A stretch of DNA of 17,290 nt. It comes from Streptomyces katrae (GTDB lineage: Bacteria > Actinomycetota > Actinomycetes > Streptomycetales > Streptomycetaceae). The stretch covers positions 1-17,290 of the forward strand of contig NZ_JZWV01000087.1 of NCBI RefSeq assembly GCF_000966975.1. Direction: 5' to 3'. Under the pieces are notes generated by a model that was given only the letters and a program-made list of their open reading frames with translations, was not told the origin of the DNA and made no database searches. A program made the translations under genes and the position numbers. Shown piece by piece: positions 1 through 13,181 of this stretch. Position 1 is the stretch's first letter. Each line of letters starts with the position of its first letter.

Positions 1-2296
1 GCGGTGAGTGGAAGGCGTGGTCGACCGGGAGGAGCTTGACCGAGCGGCCCTCGGCGAGGAGCCGGTCGCGCAGGGCGTGGACCTCCTCGCGCAGGCCGGA
101 GACCACCACGGACGCGGGGCCGTTGACGGCGGCGATCCCGACCCGGGTGGACCCGTCGAGCAGCCGTTCCACCTCGGCCCGCGGGGCGCCGACGGCCAGC
201 ATGGCGCCGGGTTCGGTGACGGCCTGCATGGTCCGGCCGCGGGCGGCCACGAGCCGGGTCGCGGTGTCCAGGTCGAGCGCCCCGGCCACGTGGGCGGCGG
301 CGATCTCGCCGACGGAGTGGCCGATCAGGCGGTCCGGGCGCGGGCCGTAGCGGGTCAGGGTCCGGTACAGGGCGACCTGGAGGGTGAACAGGGCGGGCTG
401 CATGACGTCGGTGCGGCCGGCGCCCTCGGGCTCGTCGGCCAGGAGCAGCGGCCGCAGGGCGAACGGGAGGTGGGTGTCGAAGCGGGCGCAGACCTCGTCG
501 AGGGTCCGGGCGAACACGGGGAAGGCGGCGCACAGTTCGCGGGCCACGCCGGTCCACTGCGCCCCCTGGCCGGGGAACAGGAAGGCGGTGCCGCCGGATT
601 CGGTGGCCGTGCCGCGGACCACGGCGGGGTTTTCGGCGCCCCCGGCGAGGGAGGCGAGGGCGTCGAGCAGCCCGTCGCGGCCGCTGCCCAGGACGACGGC
701 GCGGTGCTCGAACCGCGCCCGGTCCGAGACCAGGGAGGCGGCGATGCCGGCGGGGTCGGCGGCGGGGTCGGCGGTGACGAAGGCGCGCAGCCGCTCGGCC
801 TGGGCGCGCAGGGCCTGCTCGGAGCGGGCCGACAGCACCCAGGGCAGGGGTCCGGCGGTGCCCAGGACGTCGGGCTCGGGGGCGGGGCCGGGGGCGGGCT
901 CCTCCTCGGGCGCCTGCTCCAGGATCAGGTGGGCGTTGGTGCCGCTGGCGCCGAAGCTGGAGACTCCGGCCCGCCGGGGGCGTCCGGGCGCCGTGGTCCA
1001 CTCCCGGGCCTCGGTGAGCAGTTCGACCGCGCCGGCCGACCAGTCCACGTGCGTCGAGGGGCGGTCCACGTGGAGGGTCCTGGGCATGACCCCGTGGCGC
1101 ATCGCCATGATCATCTTGATGATGCCGCCGACGCCGGCGGCGGCCTGGGTGTGGCCGATGTTCGACTTCAGCGAGCCCAGCCACAGGGGGCTGCCCGGCT
1201 CGCGGTCCTGTCCGTAGGTGGCGAGCAGGGCCTGTGCCTCGATGGGGTCGCCGAGGGTGGTGCCGGTGCCGTGGGCCTCCACGACGTCGACGTCCCCGGC
1301 CTGGACGCGGGCGTTGGCCAGGGCGGCGCGGATCACCCGCTGCTGGGCGGGGCCGCTGGGTGCGGTCAGGCCGTTGGAGGCGCCGTCCTGGTTGACGGCG
1401 GAGCCCCGGATGACCGCCCAGATCCGGCGTCCGTTGCGGCGTGCGTCGGAGAGCCGCTCCAGGACCAGCACGCCGACGCCCTCGGCGAAGCCGGTGCCGT
1501 CGGCCGCGTCGGCGAACGCCTTGCAGCGGCCGTCGGCCGACAGGCCCCGCTGGCGGGCGAACTCCCGGAACACCTGGGGCGTCGCCATGACGGTGACCCC
1601 GCCGGCCAGGGCGAGGCCGCATTCGCCCTGCCGCAGCGACTGCACGGCCTGGTGCACCGTCACCAGCGAGGAGGAGCAGGCGGTGTCGGTGGAGACGGCC
1701 GGGCCCTCCAGGCCCAGCGCGTACGACACCCGGCCGGAGGCCACGCTCAGCAGGGAGCCGGTCTGCGCGTAGCCGGAGATGACCTCGGGGGTGTGGTGGT
1801 GGTTGCCGTAGCCGAAGTAGGCGAGGCCGGCGAAGACGCCGGTGTCGCTGCCGCGCAGGGTGTGCGGGTCGATCCCGGCCCGTTCCAGGGACTCCCAGGC
1901 GGTCTCCAGCAGCAGCCGCTGCTGGGGGTCGGCGGCCAGCGCCTCGCGCGGGTTGATCTCGAAGAACTCGGCGTCGAAGTCGGCGGCGCCGTCGAGGAAG
2001 CCGCCCGAGCGCGTGTAGCAGGTACCCGGCCGGTCGGGGTCCGGGTCGTAGAGGCCCTCCAGGTCCCAGTGGCGGTCCTGCGGGAACTCCGAGACGGCGT
2101 CCGCGCCCGTGCGCACCAGCTCCCACAGGTCCTCCGGGGAGCGCGCGCCGCCCGGGTAGCGGCAGGCGACGCCCACGACGGCGATGGGCTCGGCGGCGGC
2201 GTCCGTGAGCTCCTGGAGGCGTTTGCGCGTCTCGATCAGCTCGATCGACGTCCGCCTGAGGTAGTCGAGGACCTCGGCGCTGTTGTCGTTCGTCAT
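1..2296 (-). CDS. Type I modular PKS, N-terminal part (docking-KS-AT malonyl), runs off left edge
   Basis: This extension-module polyketide synthase is cut by the window edge after 765 codons. An N-terminal coiled docking helix (about residues 8-33) is followed by a ketosynthase opening at [15 protein letters not shown]. The KS has its catalytic Cys207 in DTACSSS and both histidine motifs ([20 protein letters not shown]), so it should be active. The acyltransferase has GHSVG at the nucleophile and HAFHS (residues 760-764) at the specificity site. Both are malonyl-CoA type, so the module should add an unbranched C2 unit. The reductive domains and ACP lie outside the window. The ATG start follows GGGGAGAG, with only 9 bases after the upstream PKS stop, so the two are almost certainly co-transcribed. 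Its docking helix presumably accepts the C-terminal docking region of the preceding PKS. The KS shares near-identical DNA stretches with the KS of that protein. Confidence 0.95.
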   Translation of the reverse strand, partial: MTNDNSAEVLDYLRRTSIELIETRKRLQELTDAAAEPIAVVGVACRYPGGARSPEDLWELVRTGADAVSEFPQDRHWDLEGLYDPDPDRPGTCYTRSGGFLDGAADFDAEFFEINPREALAADPQQRLLLETAWESLERAGIDPHTLRGSDTGVFAGLAYFGYGNHHHTPEVISGYAQTGSLLSVASGRVSYALGLEGPAVSTDTACSSSLVTVHQAVQSLRQGECGLALAGGVTVMATPQVFREFARQRGLSADGRCKAFADAADGTGFAEGVGVLVLERLSDARRNGRRIWAVIRGSAVNQDGASNGLTAPSGPAQQRVIRAALANARVQAGDVDVVEAHGTGTTLGDPIEAQALLATYGQDREPGSPLWLGSLKSNIGHTQAAAGVGGIIKMIMAMRHGVMPRTLHVDRPSTHVDWSAGAVELLTEAREWTTAPGRPRRAGVSSFGASGTNAHLILEQAPEEEPAPGPAPEPDVLGTAGPLPWVLSARSEQALRAQAERLRAFVTADPAADPAGIAASLVSDRARFEHRAVVLGSGRDGLLDALASLAGGAENPAVVRGTATESGGTAFLFPGQGAQWTGVARELCAAFPVFARTLDEVCARFDTHLPFALRPLLLADEPEGAGRTDVMQPALFTLQVALYRTLTRYGPRPDRLIGHSVGEIAAAHVAGALDLDTATRLVAARGRTMQAVTEPGAMLAVGAPRAEVERLLDGSTRVGIAAVNGPASVVVSGLREEVHALRDRLLAEGRSVKLLPVDHAFHSP

Positions 2297-2298
2297 CG

Positions 2299-2306
2299 CT
2301 CTCCCC
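2299..2306 (-). promoter_or_regulatory. Ribosome binding site of the downstream PKS
   Basis: GGGGAGAG on the minus strand ends two bases before the ATG at 2296 and begins within the TAG stop of the upstream PKS (2308-2306). It fixes the start of the malonyl-type PKS and suggests translational coupling. Confidence 0.6.
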
Positions 2307-5300
2307 TAGCCGAGCTCTTGGTCCAGCAGCCGGAGGAGCTCCCCCGCTGAGGCGGATGTGATCTGGTCGACGATGGCGACCGGTGCCCCGGCGCCCGCCA
2401 TCGAGCGGACTCGGCCCTGCAGTTCGCCGAGCAGAGTGGAAAGGGTGGTCCGGTCGTCCGCGTCGAGCCGGAGGAAGGCCTCCTCCAGCCGGGCGCCCAG
2501 CCGTTCGATCTCCTTGGCCAGGGAGTCGGCCGGGGACGGCGGGGCCGCGGCGCCGGCGGCTCCGGCGGAACCGGCGGTCAGGCCCGTGTGCAGGAACTGC
2601 GCGAGGGCGGCCGGGTTGGGGTGGTCGAAGACGAGCGTGGCGGGCAGCTTCAGCCCGGTGACCGCCGACAGCTTGTTGCGCAGTTCCAGCGCCGTGAGCG
2701 AGTCGATCCCGAGCTTCTTGAACGCGGTGGCCGGTCCGATCCTGGCGGTGTCCCGGTGGCCGAGGACCAGGGCGGTCTGGGTGCGGACCGCGTCGAGGAG
2801 CAGCGCCTGCGCCTCGTCCGGCGGCAGTGAAGCCAGCCGCTGTGCCAGGTCCTGGCCGGTGTGCTCCGTGCCCGCCGGTGCGCCGGGGCCGGCGGGTGTG
2901 CCGGTGAGGCCGGCCAGCAGCGGCGAGGCCGCGCCGGGGGCCGCCGGGTCCAGCCGGGCCGGCACCAGGACCGGCTCGTCCAGCGAGAGGGCCAGGTCGA
3001 AGAGGGCGAGGCCGTCCCGGGAGGCGAGCGGGAGCACGCCCTGCCGCCGCAGCCGTTCGACGTCGGCGTCGGCGAGGCCGGCGACCATCTCGCTGCGGTC
3101 GGCCCAGAAGCCCCAGCACAGCGAGGTGGCGGGCAGTCCCTCGGCCCGGCGGGCCTCGGCGAGTCCGTCGAGGAACCCGTTCGCCGCCGCGTAGTTGGCT
3201 TGCCCGGCCGTGCCGAGCACGCCCGCGACCGAGGAGAACAGCACGAACGCGGACAGGTCCAGGTGCCGGGTCAGCTCGTGCAGGTGCCAGGCGCCGCGGA
3301 CCTTGGGGGCGAGGACGGTCTCCAGGCGGTCCTCGGTCAGGGCCTCGACGACCCCGTCGGCCAGCGCCCCCGCGCAGTGGACGACGGCGGTCAGCGGGTG
3401 CTCGGACGGTACGGCGGCCAGGAGGCGGGCGACGGCGTCGCGGTCGGCGACGTCGCAGGCCGCGAGCTCCACGTGGGCTCCGGCGGCGGTCAGTTCGTCC
3501 CGCAGGGCGGCCGCCGCCGGGGTCTGCGGGCCGCGCCGTCCGGCCAGGACCAGCCGGCGCACGCCGTGCCGCTCCACGAGGTGCCGGGCCAGCTTCGCGC
3601 CGAGGCCGCCGGTGCCGCCCGTGATCAGTACGGTGCCGGAGCCGAGCGCGAGGGCGCCGTCCGGGCGGCCGGAGCCGAGCGCGGCGGCGCCGTCCGGGCG
3701 GCCGGATCCGCCGGCGCGGGCCAGTGCCGGGGTGGCCGCCTCGCCGGCCCGGATCCTGATCTGGGGCGCGCCGGAGGCGGCCGCCTGCGGGACGCGGGCC
3801 AGGGAGGCGGGGGTGCCGTCGGTGTCCACGAGGGTGAAGCGGCCGGGGTTCTCGGTCTGCGCGGTGCGGACGAAGCCCCAGACGGCGGCCGCGGCGGGGT
3901 CGGCGGGCGCCTCCGGGCCGTCACCGGTCGCGTTCCGGGTCACGAGGACCAGCCGCGAGCCGGCGAACCGGTCGTCGGTGAGCCAGTCGCGGGTGCGGCG
4001 CAGCAGCCGGCGGAGGGTCTCCGCGACGCGCGCGGGGACGTCGGTCGGGTCCGGCTGCCCGCCGGTGGCCGGTCCGGCTCCGGTCAGCGTCGCGGTGACG
4101 TCCGCGGTGGCGGTGGCGGCCGGGTACTGCTGCCCGCCGTTGGCCGGTCCGGCTCCGGTCACCGGCGCGGTGACGTCCGCGGTGCCGATGATGACCACGG
4201 GGGGTACCGGGGCGCCGGAGGCGGTGAGGGCGTCGAGGTCCGTGTGGGGCTCGGCGCCGGGCGCCGGGGCGGCCGGGAGGGCGAGGGGGGTCCAGTCCAG
4301 CCGGAACAGGGAGTCGTGCCGGTCGAAGCCCAGGGCGGCCAGTCCGGCTGCGTCCACGGGCTCCAGGGTCAGCGATCCGATGCCGCCGAGGGGGGTTCCG
4401 GAGGCGTCCGCAAGGGTCAGGGAGACGGTGTCCTGCCCGGCGGGCGCCAGGCGGACGCGCAGGACGCCCGGTTCGGCGCGGCCGGCGCGCAGGCCCGTGC
4501 AGCGCAGGGGCAGCCGGGCCGCGTCCCGCGAGCCGTCGGGGGCCCCGGCGAGGGCGGCCGGGAGCAGCGCGGCGTGGAGCAGCGCCGGGTGGAGGCGGTA
4601 GCGTCCGCCCGCGCCGTCGGCGGCGGGCAGCTCCACCTCCGCGTAGAGGGCCTCGTCGTCGCGCCACACGGAGCGCAGGCCGCGGAAGAGGGGGCCGTGG
4701 TGGAAACCGAGGGCGGACAGCCGGGCGTACTCGTCCTCGACGGGGACGGAGACCGCTCCGGCCGGGGGCCAGGCGGTGGAGGCGTCCCCGGGGCGGCCGG
4801 GTTCGGGGTCGTGGCCGACGGCGCCGGCGGCGTGGCGCGTCCACTCCGCCTCGCCCTCGCCACGGGAGTACACGCCGATGGCGCCCTGGGCGCCGGCGGT
4901 CACGCGCAGCTCGCGCTCACCCGAGCGGGGCAGGACCAGCGGTGCCTCCAGGGCGAGTTCGGCGACGGCCGTGCCGCCCGCGCGGTGGGCCGCCCACAGC
5001 GCCAGTTCCAGCAGGACCGCGGCGGGCACCAGGGCGGCGCCGTGGACGGCGTGCCCGGCGAGCCAGGGGTGGCGTGCGAGGGACAGGCGCCCGCTGCCCG
5101 CCACGCCGCCGCCCGAGTCGGCGGGCAGGTCGATGGCGGCGTCGAGCAGCGGGTGGTCGGAGGTGGTCCCGGTGGCGGACTCGGCCGGGGTGTTGAGCCA
5201 GTAGCGCTGCCGCTGGAAGGCGTAGGTGGGCAGTTCGGCCCACGGGCCCCGCCGGCCGGGGAAGGCGTTCTCCCAGGCCACCGGGGCGCCGGCGACGAAG

Positions 5301-7924
5301 GCCTCGGCCGCCGACCGGTGGAAGCGGGCGAGACCGCCCTCGCCGCGGCGCAGGGTGGCGACGGCCACGGCGTCGGCGCCCGCGTCCTCGAAGGTCTGTT
5401 CCAGGCCGACCGTCAGCACCGGGTGGGCGGAGGTCTCGACGAAGAAGCGGAAGCCTTCGGCGGCCAGGGCGCGGACGGCCTCCTCGAAGCGGACCGTGCG
5501 GCGCAGGTTGGTGTACCAGTAGTCGGCGTCCAGGCCCGTGGTGTCCAGCCATCCGGCGGTGACCGTGGAGAAGAAGGGCACCTCGGCGGTCCGCGGCCGC
5601 AGGTCCTGGAGCAGGCGGGCGAGTTCCCCGCGGACGGCCTCCACGTGCGCGGAGTGCGAGGCGTAGTCCACCGGGACGCGGCGGGCGCGGATCCCCTCGG
5701 CCTCGCAGGCGGCGAGCAGCGCGTCCAGTGCGGCCACGTCGCCGGAGACCACCGCGGACGAGGGCCCGTTGACGGCCGCGACCGAGAGCCCCTCGGTGAG
5801 GCGGGCCCGCACGGCCTCCGCGGGGAGCTCGACGGAGACCATGCCGCCGCGCCCGGACAGGGCCAGGATCGCGCGGGAGCGCAGGGCCACCACCTTGGCG
5901 GCGTCCTCGACCGAGAGGGCGCCCGCCACGCAGGCGGCGGCGATCTCCCCCTGTGAGTGGCCCACCACGGCGTCGGGCCGCACCCCGTACGAGCGCCACA
6001 CCTCGGCCAGCGAGACCATCACGGCCCACAGCACGGGCTGGACGACGTCGACCCGTTCCAGGGCCGCGTCGTCCCCGAGGACCTCGGCCAGGGACCAGTC
6101 CACGTGCGGGGCGAGCGCGTCGGCGCACTCCCGCATCCGGCGGGCGAACACCGGGGAGGACTCCCACAGTTCGCTGCCCATGCCGACCCACTGGGATCCC
6201 TGGCCGGGGAAGACGAACACCGTCCGGCCGGCGGCCTTCGCGACTCCGGACACCGCACCGCCGTCGCCGTCGCCGTCGGCGGTGGCCGTGAGGGCGGCGA
6301 GAAGGGCGTCCCCGTCGGGGCCGACGAGCACCTGGCGGTGGTCGAAGAGCGAGCGGGTGGCGGCCAGGGCGTGTCCCACGCCGTCGGCCGGCAGGTCCGG
6401 ATGGACGGCCAGGTGGTCGCGCAGCCGCCGGGCCTGCTCCCGCAGGGCCTCGGGGGACCGTGCGGAGAGCACCCAGGGAACGGACACGGGGGCGGCGGCC
6501 GGTTCTTCGGGGGTCCCGGGCGCGGCCGGCCCGTCGGGCGCCTGCTCCAGGATCAGGTGGGCGTTGGTGCCGCTGATCCCGAACGCGGACACCCCGGCCC
6601 GCCGGGGCCGGTCCGGCGCGCCGTCCCACGCGCGGTCCTCGGTGAGCAGTTCGACGGCGCCGGCGGACCAGTCCACGTGCCGCGACGGCCGGTCCACGTG
6701 CAGGGTCCTGGGGAGGACCCCGTGCCGCATCGCCATGATCATCTTGATCATCCCGCCGACCCCGGCGGCGGCCTGGGTGTGGCCGATGTTCGACTTCAGC
6801 GAGCCCAGCCACAGCGGGCTGCCGGGCTCGCGCCCCTGCCCGTAGGCGGCGATCAGGGCCTCCGCCTCCAGGGGGTCGCCCAGCGTCGTGCCGGTGCCGT
6901 GGGCCTCGACCGCGTCCACGTCGGCGGCCGTCAGTCCGGCGTCGGCCAGGGCCGCCCGGATGACCCGCTGCTGGGCGAGCCCGTTCGGTGCGGTCAGTCC
7001 GTTGGACGCCCCGTCCTGGTTGACCGCGGAGCCGCGGATGACGGCCAGGATGCGGCGGCCGTTGCGCCGTGCGTCGGCGAGGCGTTCGAGGACGAGCACG
7101 CCGGCGCCCTCGGAGAAGCCGGTCCCGTCGGCCGCGTCGGCGAACGCCTTGCAGCGGCCGTCGGCCGACAGGCCCCGCTGGCGGCCGAGTTCCACGAGCA
7201 CGCCCGGGGTGGGCATCGTGGACACCCCGCCGGCCAGTGCCAGGGCGCACTCCCCGGAGCGCAGGGACCGCACGGCCTGGTGGACGGCGACGAGGGAGGA
7301 GGAGCAGGCGGTGTCGGTCGACACGGCGGGGCCCTCCAGGCCCAGGACGTACGCCACCCGCCCCGAGGCCACGCTGGTGTAGGTCCCGGCGAGCGCGTAG
7401 CCCTCCACCTCGCCGGCCGCCGCGCCGCCCATCCGGGGGCCGTAGTCGACGGCGTAGATCCCGGTGAACACCCCGGTGGCCGAGCCCCGCAGTCCGGCCG
7501 GGTCGATCCCGGCGCGTTCGAGCGCCTCCCAGGAGGTCTCCAGCATCAGCCGCTGCTGGGGGTCCATCGCCAGGGCCTCGCGCGGGCTGATGCCGAAGAA
7601 CGGCGCGTCGAACTCGGCGAGGCCGGGCAGGAAGCCGCCGGCGCGCGCGTACGTCGTCCCCGGCGCCCCGGGGTCCTCGGCGTACAGCGCCTCCAGGTCC
7701 CAGCCGCGGTCCCGCGGGAACTCCCCCATGGCGTCCACACCGCCGGAGACGAGCTCCCACAGCCCTTCGGGGGAGGTCACCCCGCCCGGGAAGCGGCAGC
7801 CCACCCCCACGACCGCGATGGGCTCGCGTGCGGACTCCTCCAGCTCGCGCACCCGCTCCCGCAGCTCCCGCGCGTCGCCTACGGCGCGCCGCAAGTAGGA
7901 CCGGAGCTTGTCGACATCCTCCAC
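2306..7924 (-). CDS. Type I modular PKS, module KS-AT(methylmalonyl)-DH*-KR-ACP
   Basis: This complete one-module protein has 1872 residues from the GTG at 7924. Domains in order: docking helix (5-32); KS (about 35-460; Cys207, His342, His382); AT (570-850; Ser657 in GHSQG, RVDVVQ, YASH at 754-757, hence methylmalonyl-CoA); DH (922-1190); KR (1430-1640; TGGTGGLG, Lys1541, Ser1565, Tyr1578); ACP (Ser1742 in LGIDSLTA); C-terminal docking region ending [14 protein letters not shown]. The DH keeps HxxxGxxxxP (His958) but has His1117 where the catalytic Asp belongs, so dehydration is probably lost. The KR has LAD at the LDD site and no Trp fingerprint, which fits B-type and a D-hydroxyl. A GTG at 7969, overlapping the upstream stop, would add 15 residues. 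I prefer 7924 because GGGGGAGG sits 5 bases upstream and because the KS Cys then falls at residue 207, as in the next PKS. Confidence 0.96.
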   Translation of the reverse strand: MEDVDKLRSYLRRAVGDARELRERVRELEESAREPIAVVGVGCRFPGGVTSPEGLWELVSGGVDAMGEFPRDRGWDLEALYAEDPGAPGTTYARAGGFLPGLAEFDAPFFGISPREALAMDPQQRLMLETSWEALERAGIDPAGLRGSATGVFTGIYAVDYGPRMGGAAAGEVEGYALAGTYTSVASGRVAYVLGLEGPAVSTDTACSSSLVAVHQAVRSLRSGECALALAGGVSTMPTPGVLVELGRQRGLSADGRCKAFADAADGTGFSEGAGVLVLERLADARRNGRRILAVIRGSAVNQDGASNGLTAPNGLAQQRVIRAALADAGLTAADVDAVEAHGTGTTLGDPLEAEALIAAYGQGREPGSPLWLGSLKSNIGHTQAAAGVGGMIKMIMAMRHGVLPRTLHVDRPSRHVDWSAGAVELLTEDRAWDGAPDRPRRAGVSAFGISGTNAHLILEQAPDGPAAPGTPEEPAAAPVSVPWVLSARSPEALREQARRLRDHLAVHPDLPADGVGHALAATRSLFDHRQVLVGPDGDALLAALTATADGDGDGGAVSGVAKAAGRTVFVFPGQGSQWVGMGSELWESSPVFARRMRECADALAPHVDWSLAEVLGDDAALERVDVVQPVLWAVMVSLAEVWRSYGVRPDAVVGHSQGEIAAACVAGALSVEDAAKVVALRSRAILALSGRGGMVSVELPAEAVRARLTEGLSVAAVNGPSSAVVSGDVAALDALLAACEAEGIRARRVPVDYASHSAHVEAVRGELARLLQDLRPRTAEVPFFSTVTAGWLDTTGLDADYWYTNLRRTVRFEEAVRALAAEGFRFFVETSAHPVLTVGLEQTFEDAGADAVAVATLRRGEGGLARFHRSAAEAFVAGAPVAWENAFPGRRGPWAELPTYAFQRQRYWLNTPAESATGTTSDHPLLDAAIDLPADSGGGVAGSGRLSLARHPWLAGHAVHGAALVPAAVLLELALWAAHRAGGTAVAELALEAPLVLPRSGERELRVTAGAQGAIGVYSRGEGEAEWTRHAAGAVGHDPEPGRPGDASTAWPPAGAVSVPVEDEYARLSALGFHHGPLFRGLRSVWRDDEALYAEVELPAADGAGGRYRLHPALLHAALLPAALAGAPDGSRDAARLPLRCTGLRAGRAEPGVLRVRLAPAGQDTVSLTLADASGTPLGGIGSLTLEPVDAAGLAALGFDRHDSLFRLDWTPLALPAAPAPGAEPHTDLDALTASGAPVPPVVIIGTADVTAPVTGAGPANGGQQYPAATATADVTATLTGAGPATGGQPDPTDVPARVAETLRRLLRRTRDWLTDDRFAGSRLVLVTRNATGDGPEAPADPAAAAVWGFVRTAQTENPGRFTLVDTDGTPASLARVPQAAASGAPQIRIRAGEAATPALARAGGSGRPDGAAALGSGRPDGALALGSGTVLITGGTGGLGAKLARHLVERHGVRRLVLAGRRGPQTPAAAALRDELTAAGAHVELAACDVADRDAVARLLAAVPSEHPLTAVVHCAGALADGVVEALTEDRLETVLAPKVRGAWHLHELTRHLDLSAFVLFSSVAGVLGTAGQANYAAANGFLDGLAEARRAEGLPATSLCWGFWADRSEMVAGLADADVERLRRQGVLPLASRDGLALFDLALSLDEPVLVPARLDPAAPGAASPLLAGLTGTPAGPGAPAGTEHTGQDLAQRLASLPPDEAQALLLDAVRTQTALVLGHRDTARIGPATAFKKLGIDSLTALELRNKLSAVTGLKLPATLVFDHPNPAALAQFLHTGLTAGSAGAAGAAAPPSPADSLAKEIERLGARLEEAFLRLDADDRTTLSTLLGELQGRVRSMAGAGAPVAIVDQITSASAGELLRLLDQELG
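3636..3710. repeat. 33-bp in-frame tandem repeat in the KR linker
   Basis: Copies begin at 3636 and 3669, with a partial third at 3702. Each encodes an 11-residue unit GSGRPDGA(A/L)AL just before the NADPH-binding motif of the KR. Length is a multiple of three, so the frame is kept. Confidence 0.85.
4055..4184. repeat. 75-bp-period in-frame duplication in the KR structural subdomain
   Basis: Two copies of about 55 bases starting at 4055 and 4130 differ at only a few positions. They encode [18 protein letters not shown] and [18 protein letters not shown], a 25-residue period. It lies in the variable loop of the non-catalytic KR subdomain, where length change is tolerated. Confidence 0.85.
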
Positions 7925-7929
7925 CAGGG

Positions 7930-7937
7930 CCTCCCCC
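7930..7937 (-). promoter_or_regulatory. Ribosome binding site that decides the module 1 PKS start
   Basis: GGGGGAGG on the minus strand is followed by a 5-base spacer and GTG at 7924. The alternative GTG at 7969 has no comparable purine run upstream, only a four-base overlap with the preceding stop. Confidence 0.6.
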
Positions 7938-7965
7938 AAACCGTTGCTCAGCAGTACAGGCGCGG

Positions 7966-11121
<3,156 letters not shown>

Positions 11122-11184
11122 AGACGTTCCCTTCCGGTTCTCTCGGCGGATCGCTGGGTCGGACGGACGGGGCTGCTGCCGGTC

Positions 11185-11931
11185 TCAGCGCCAGGAGGCC
11201 AGCGCGGCCAGCAGTTCGGCGGGCGCGTCCATGAAGCCGTAGTGGCCGCCGTCGACCACCCGGAACTCGACCTGCTCGGCGTAGTGGCGCCACCCCTGGA
11301 GGTCCTCGGCGCTCACGTCGGTGTCGTCCCGCCAGTGCAGGACGACGAGGGGGCAGTCGATCCGGGCCGGCTCGGTGCGCCGGTAGGCGCCGGCGGCGGC
11401 GTGGTCGCGGAGCAGGACGAACATGCCCAGGTCGATCATGTCGGGCCGCGGTTCGATCCCGCGGCCGCGGACGAACGACTCCAGTTCCGCGCGGAGTTCC
11501 GGCTCGGTCAGGCCGAGCATCCGGTCGCGCCCGGCGTCGTGGGGGGCGGGCTGGCCCGATACGAAGAGGCGCCGCGGGGCGGGCAGGCCGCGTTCGGCGA
11601 GGCGGAGCACGGTCTCGTAGGCGGGGATCGCCCCGGCGCAGTGCGCGAAGAGCGCGTACGGCCGGTCGAGGAGCGGGGCGAGGGCGTCGGCCAGGCTGTC
11701 GGCGAGTTCCTCGTAGGTGCCGTAGTGCGGGTGCGCCAGCCGGTTCTCGCGGCCGGGGAACTGCACCGGGCAGACCTCGGCGCCGTCGATCTCGGCGGGC
11801 CAGGCGCTGAAGGCGGAGGCCCCGGACCCGGAGAAGGGGAGGCAGAACAGCCGGGCGGCGGGGTCCTGCGACGGCGGCCGTACGAACCAGGGCGAGGCGG
11901 CGGGCGCGCCCGTGGGGGTGCTGGTGGTCAT
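11185..11931 (-). CDS. Type II thioesterase-fold protein with Cys nucleophile (possible acyltransferase)
   Basis: This 248-residue alpha/beta-hydrolase has the usual length and layout of PKS/NRPS type II thioesterases: LFCLPFSGSGAS near the N-terminus, PVQFPGRENR (55-64), a nucleophile elbow at 95-100, LFVSGQPAPH before the lid, and His230 in GGHYGFM. Asp203 in RDDTDVS is the likely acid. The elbow reads AHCAG instead of GHSMG, so the nucleophile is Cys98. In this fold a Cys nucleophile is known from SyrC and CmaE, which shuttle aminoacyl groups between carrier proteins instead of hydrolysing them. Its place directly after a lone carrier protein and a P450 fits that role, but Cys thioesterases that hydrolyse cannot be excluded. 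The ATG overlaps the P450 stop by four bases (ATGA), and the loading PKS begins 63 bases downstream. Confidence 0.9.
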   Translation of the reverse strand: MTTSTPTGAPAASPWFVRPPSQDPAARLFCLPFSGSGASAFSAWPAEIDGAEVCPVQFPGRENRLAHPHYGTYEELADSLADALAPLLDRPYALFAHCAGAIPAYETVLRLAERGLPAPRRLFVSGQPAPHDAGRDRMLGLTEPELRAELESFVRGRGIEPRPDMIDLGMFVLLRDHAAAGAYRRTEPARIDCPLVVLHWRDDTDVSAEDLQGWRHYAEQVEFRVVDGGHYGFMDAPAELLAALASWR

Positions 11932-13181
11932 GGGGTGGTCCGCCGTTTCTTGCCGGTGAGGGGCAGGTGGGTCAGGCCGGCGATGAAGTACGACCGCAGG
12001 TGCTGCGGTTCACCGGCGGGTTCGAGGGACTCGAAGCGGGCGAGCAGCTCCTCGAAGAAGACCCGCAGGGTCATCCGGGCCAGGGGGGCGCCGATGCAGA
12101 AGTGGGGTCCGAAGCCGAACGCGCCGTGGCGTTTGGCGCCGTCCCGGGTGATGTCGAAGGTGTGGGGGTCGGGGAAGACGGAGGCGTCCCGGTTGCCCGA
12201 GCCGATCCAGGCGACGACCGCTCCGCCGGCCGGGACGGTGCCGCCGGCGATCTCGACCTCGTCCACCGCGTAGCGCATGAAGTTGCACGCGGCCGAGGTC
12301 CAGCGCAGGCCCTCCTCGACGAGGTTCGGGACGAGCGTGGGGTCGGCCGCCGCCTTGGCGTACTGCTCGGGTCGCTCCATGAGCGCCTCGACGGTGCCGG
12401 AGACGGTGTGCGGGGTGGTCACGTTGGCGCCCAGGAGGATGCTGTAGCCGTCGAGGGCGATCTCCTCGTCGGAGAGCGGTTCGCCGCCGGGGCGGACGCT
12501 CGTGAGGTGGTGGAGCAGGCTCTCGTCCTCCTGGCCGGCGGCCCGGTGCGTCCTGGCCCAGTCCCGGACGTAGGTGAGGAGTTCGTGGTGGGAGATGGCC
12601 AGGGTCGCGGCCTCGCTGCCGAGGAGGAAGTGCGGGTCGGAGGGGGCCGTCACCATGGCGGTCAGCCGGACGAGCTCCTCCCAGTCCTTCTCCGGGATGC
12701 CGAGGAGCGGTCCGGTGACCAGCGCGGGCAGCAGCAGGGCCTGCTCGGCGAGGTCGAACACGGCGCCGTCCAGGGCGGGTTCGAGGAAGCGCACGACGGT
12801 GGCGCGGATCCGCTCCTCCCACACCCGGACCGCGCGGGCGGTCAGCTTGGAGCCCAGCGGGCGGCGGACCTCGGTGTGCCGCGGCGGGTCGGTGGAGGTC
12901 ATCAGCACGCCGGCGGCCGGGTCGTCCGTGCCGAGGTGGGTGGGGACGGTGCCGCGCTCGGAGGTGAACTCCCGGTGGTCGGACAGGACCCGGCGGACGT
13001 CCTCGTAGCGGGTCACCGACCAGAACTCCCGGCCGTCCGGCAGGACCTGGTGGAACAGGGGTGCCCGGGCCCGCATCACGTCCCAGAGGGGGTGGGGGTC
13101 GCCGGAGCCGTAGAGGTCCAGGTCGAACAGGTCGACGCCGGTGAGGTCGACGTCGCGCGCGGGACCCGGCGTCAGCCTCAC
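11928..13181 (-). CDS. Cytochrome P450 monooxygenase
   Basis: This soluble bacterial class P450 has 417 residues. Visible landmarks are the C-helix HTEVRR (102-107), the I-helix GANVTT (251-256), ExxR as EGLR (290-293), GNRDASVFPDP (329-339), and the haem ligand loop FGFGPHFCIG with Cys362. The I-helix Thr255 is present, but the acidic residue that normally precedes it is Val254, so proton delivery may rely on another group or on the substrate. It should hydroxylate or otherwise oxidise a small molecule using external ferredoxin, which is not encoded here. Being sandwiched between a free carrier protein and a Cys-type hydrolase suggests a carrier-tethered substrate, as for NovI, NikQ or SalD; tailoring of the finished polyketide is the alternative. 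The GTG start has GGGGAGG 8 bases upstream and overlaps the carrier-protein stop (GTGA). Confidence 0.96.
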   Translation of the reverse strand: MRLTPGPARDVDLTGVDLFDLDLYGSGDPHPLWDVMRARAPLFHQVLPDGREFWSVTRYEDVRRVLSDHREFTSERGTVPTHLGTDDPAAGVLMTSTDPPRHTEVRRPLGSKLTARAVRVWEERIRATVVRFLEPALDGAVFDLAEQALLLPALVTGPLLGIPEKDWEELVRLTAMVTAPSDPHFLLGSEAATLAISHHELLTYVRDWARTHRAAGQEDESLLHHLTSVRPGGEPLSDEEIALDGYSILLGANVTTPHTVSGTVEALMERPEQYAKAAADPTLVPNLVEEGLRWTSAACNFMRYAVDEVEIAGGTVPAGGAVVAWIGSGNRDASVFPDPHTFDITRDGAKRHGAFGFGPHFCIGAPLARMTLRVFFEELLARFESLEPAGEPQHLRSYFIAGLTHLPLTGKKRRTTP

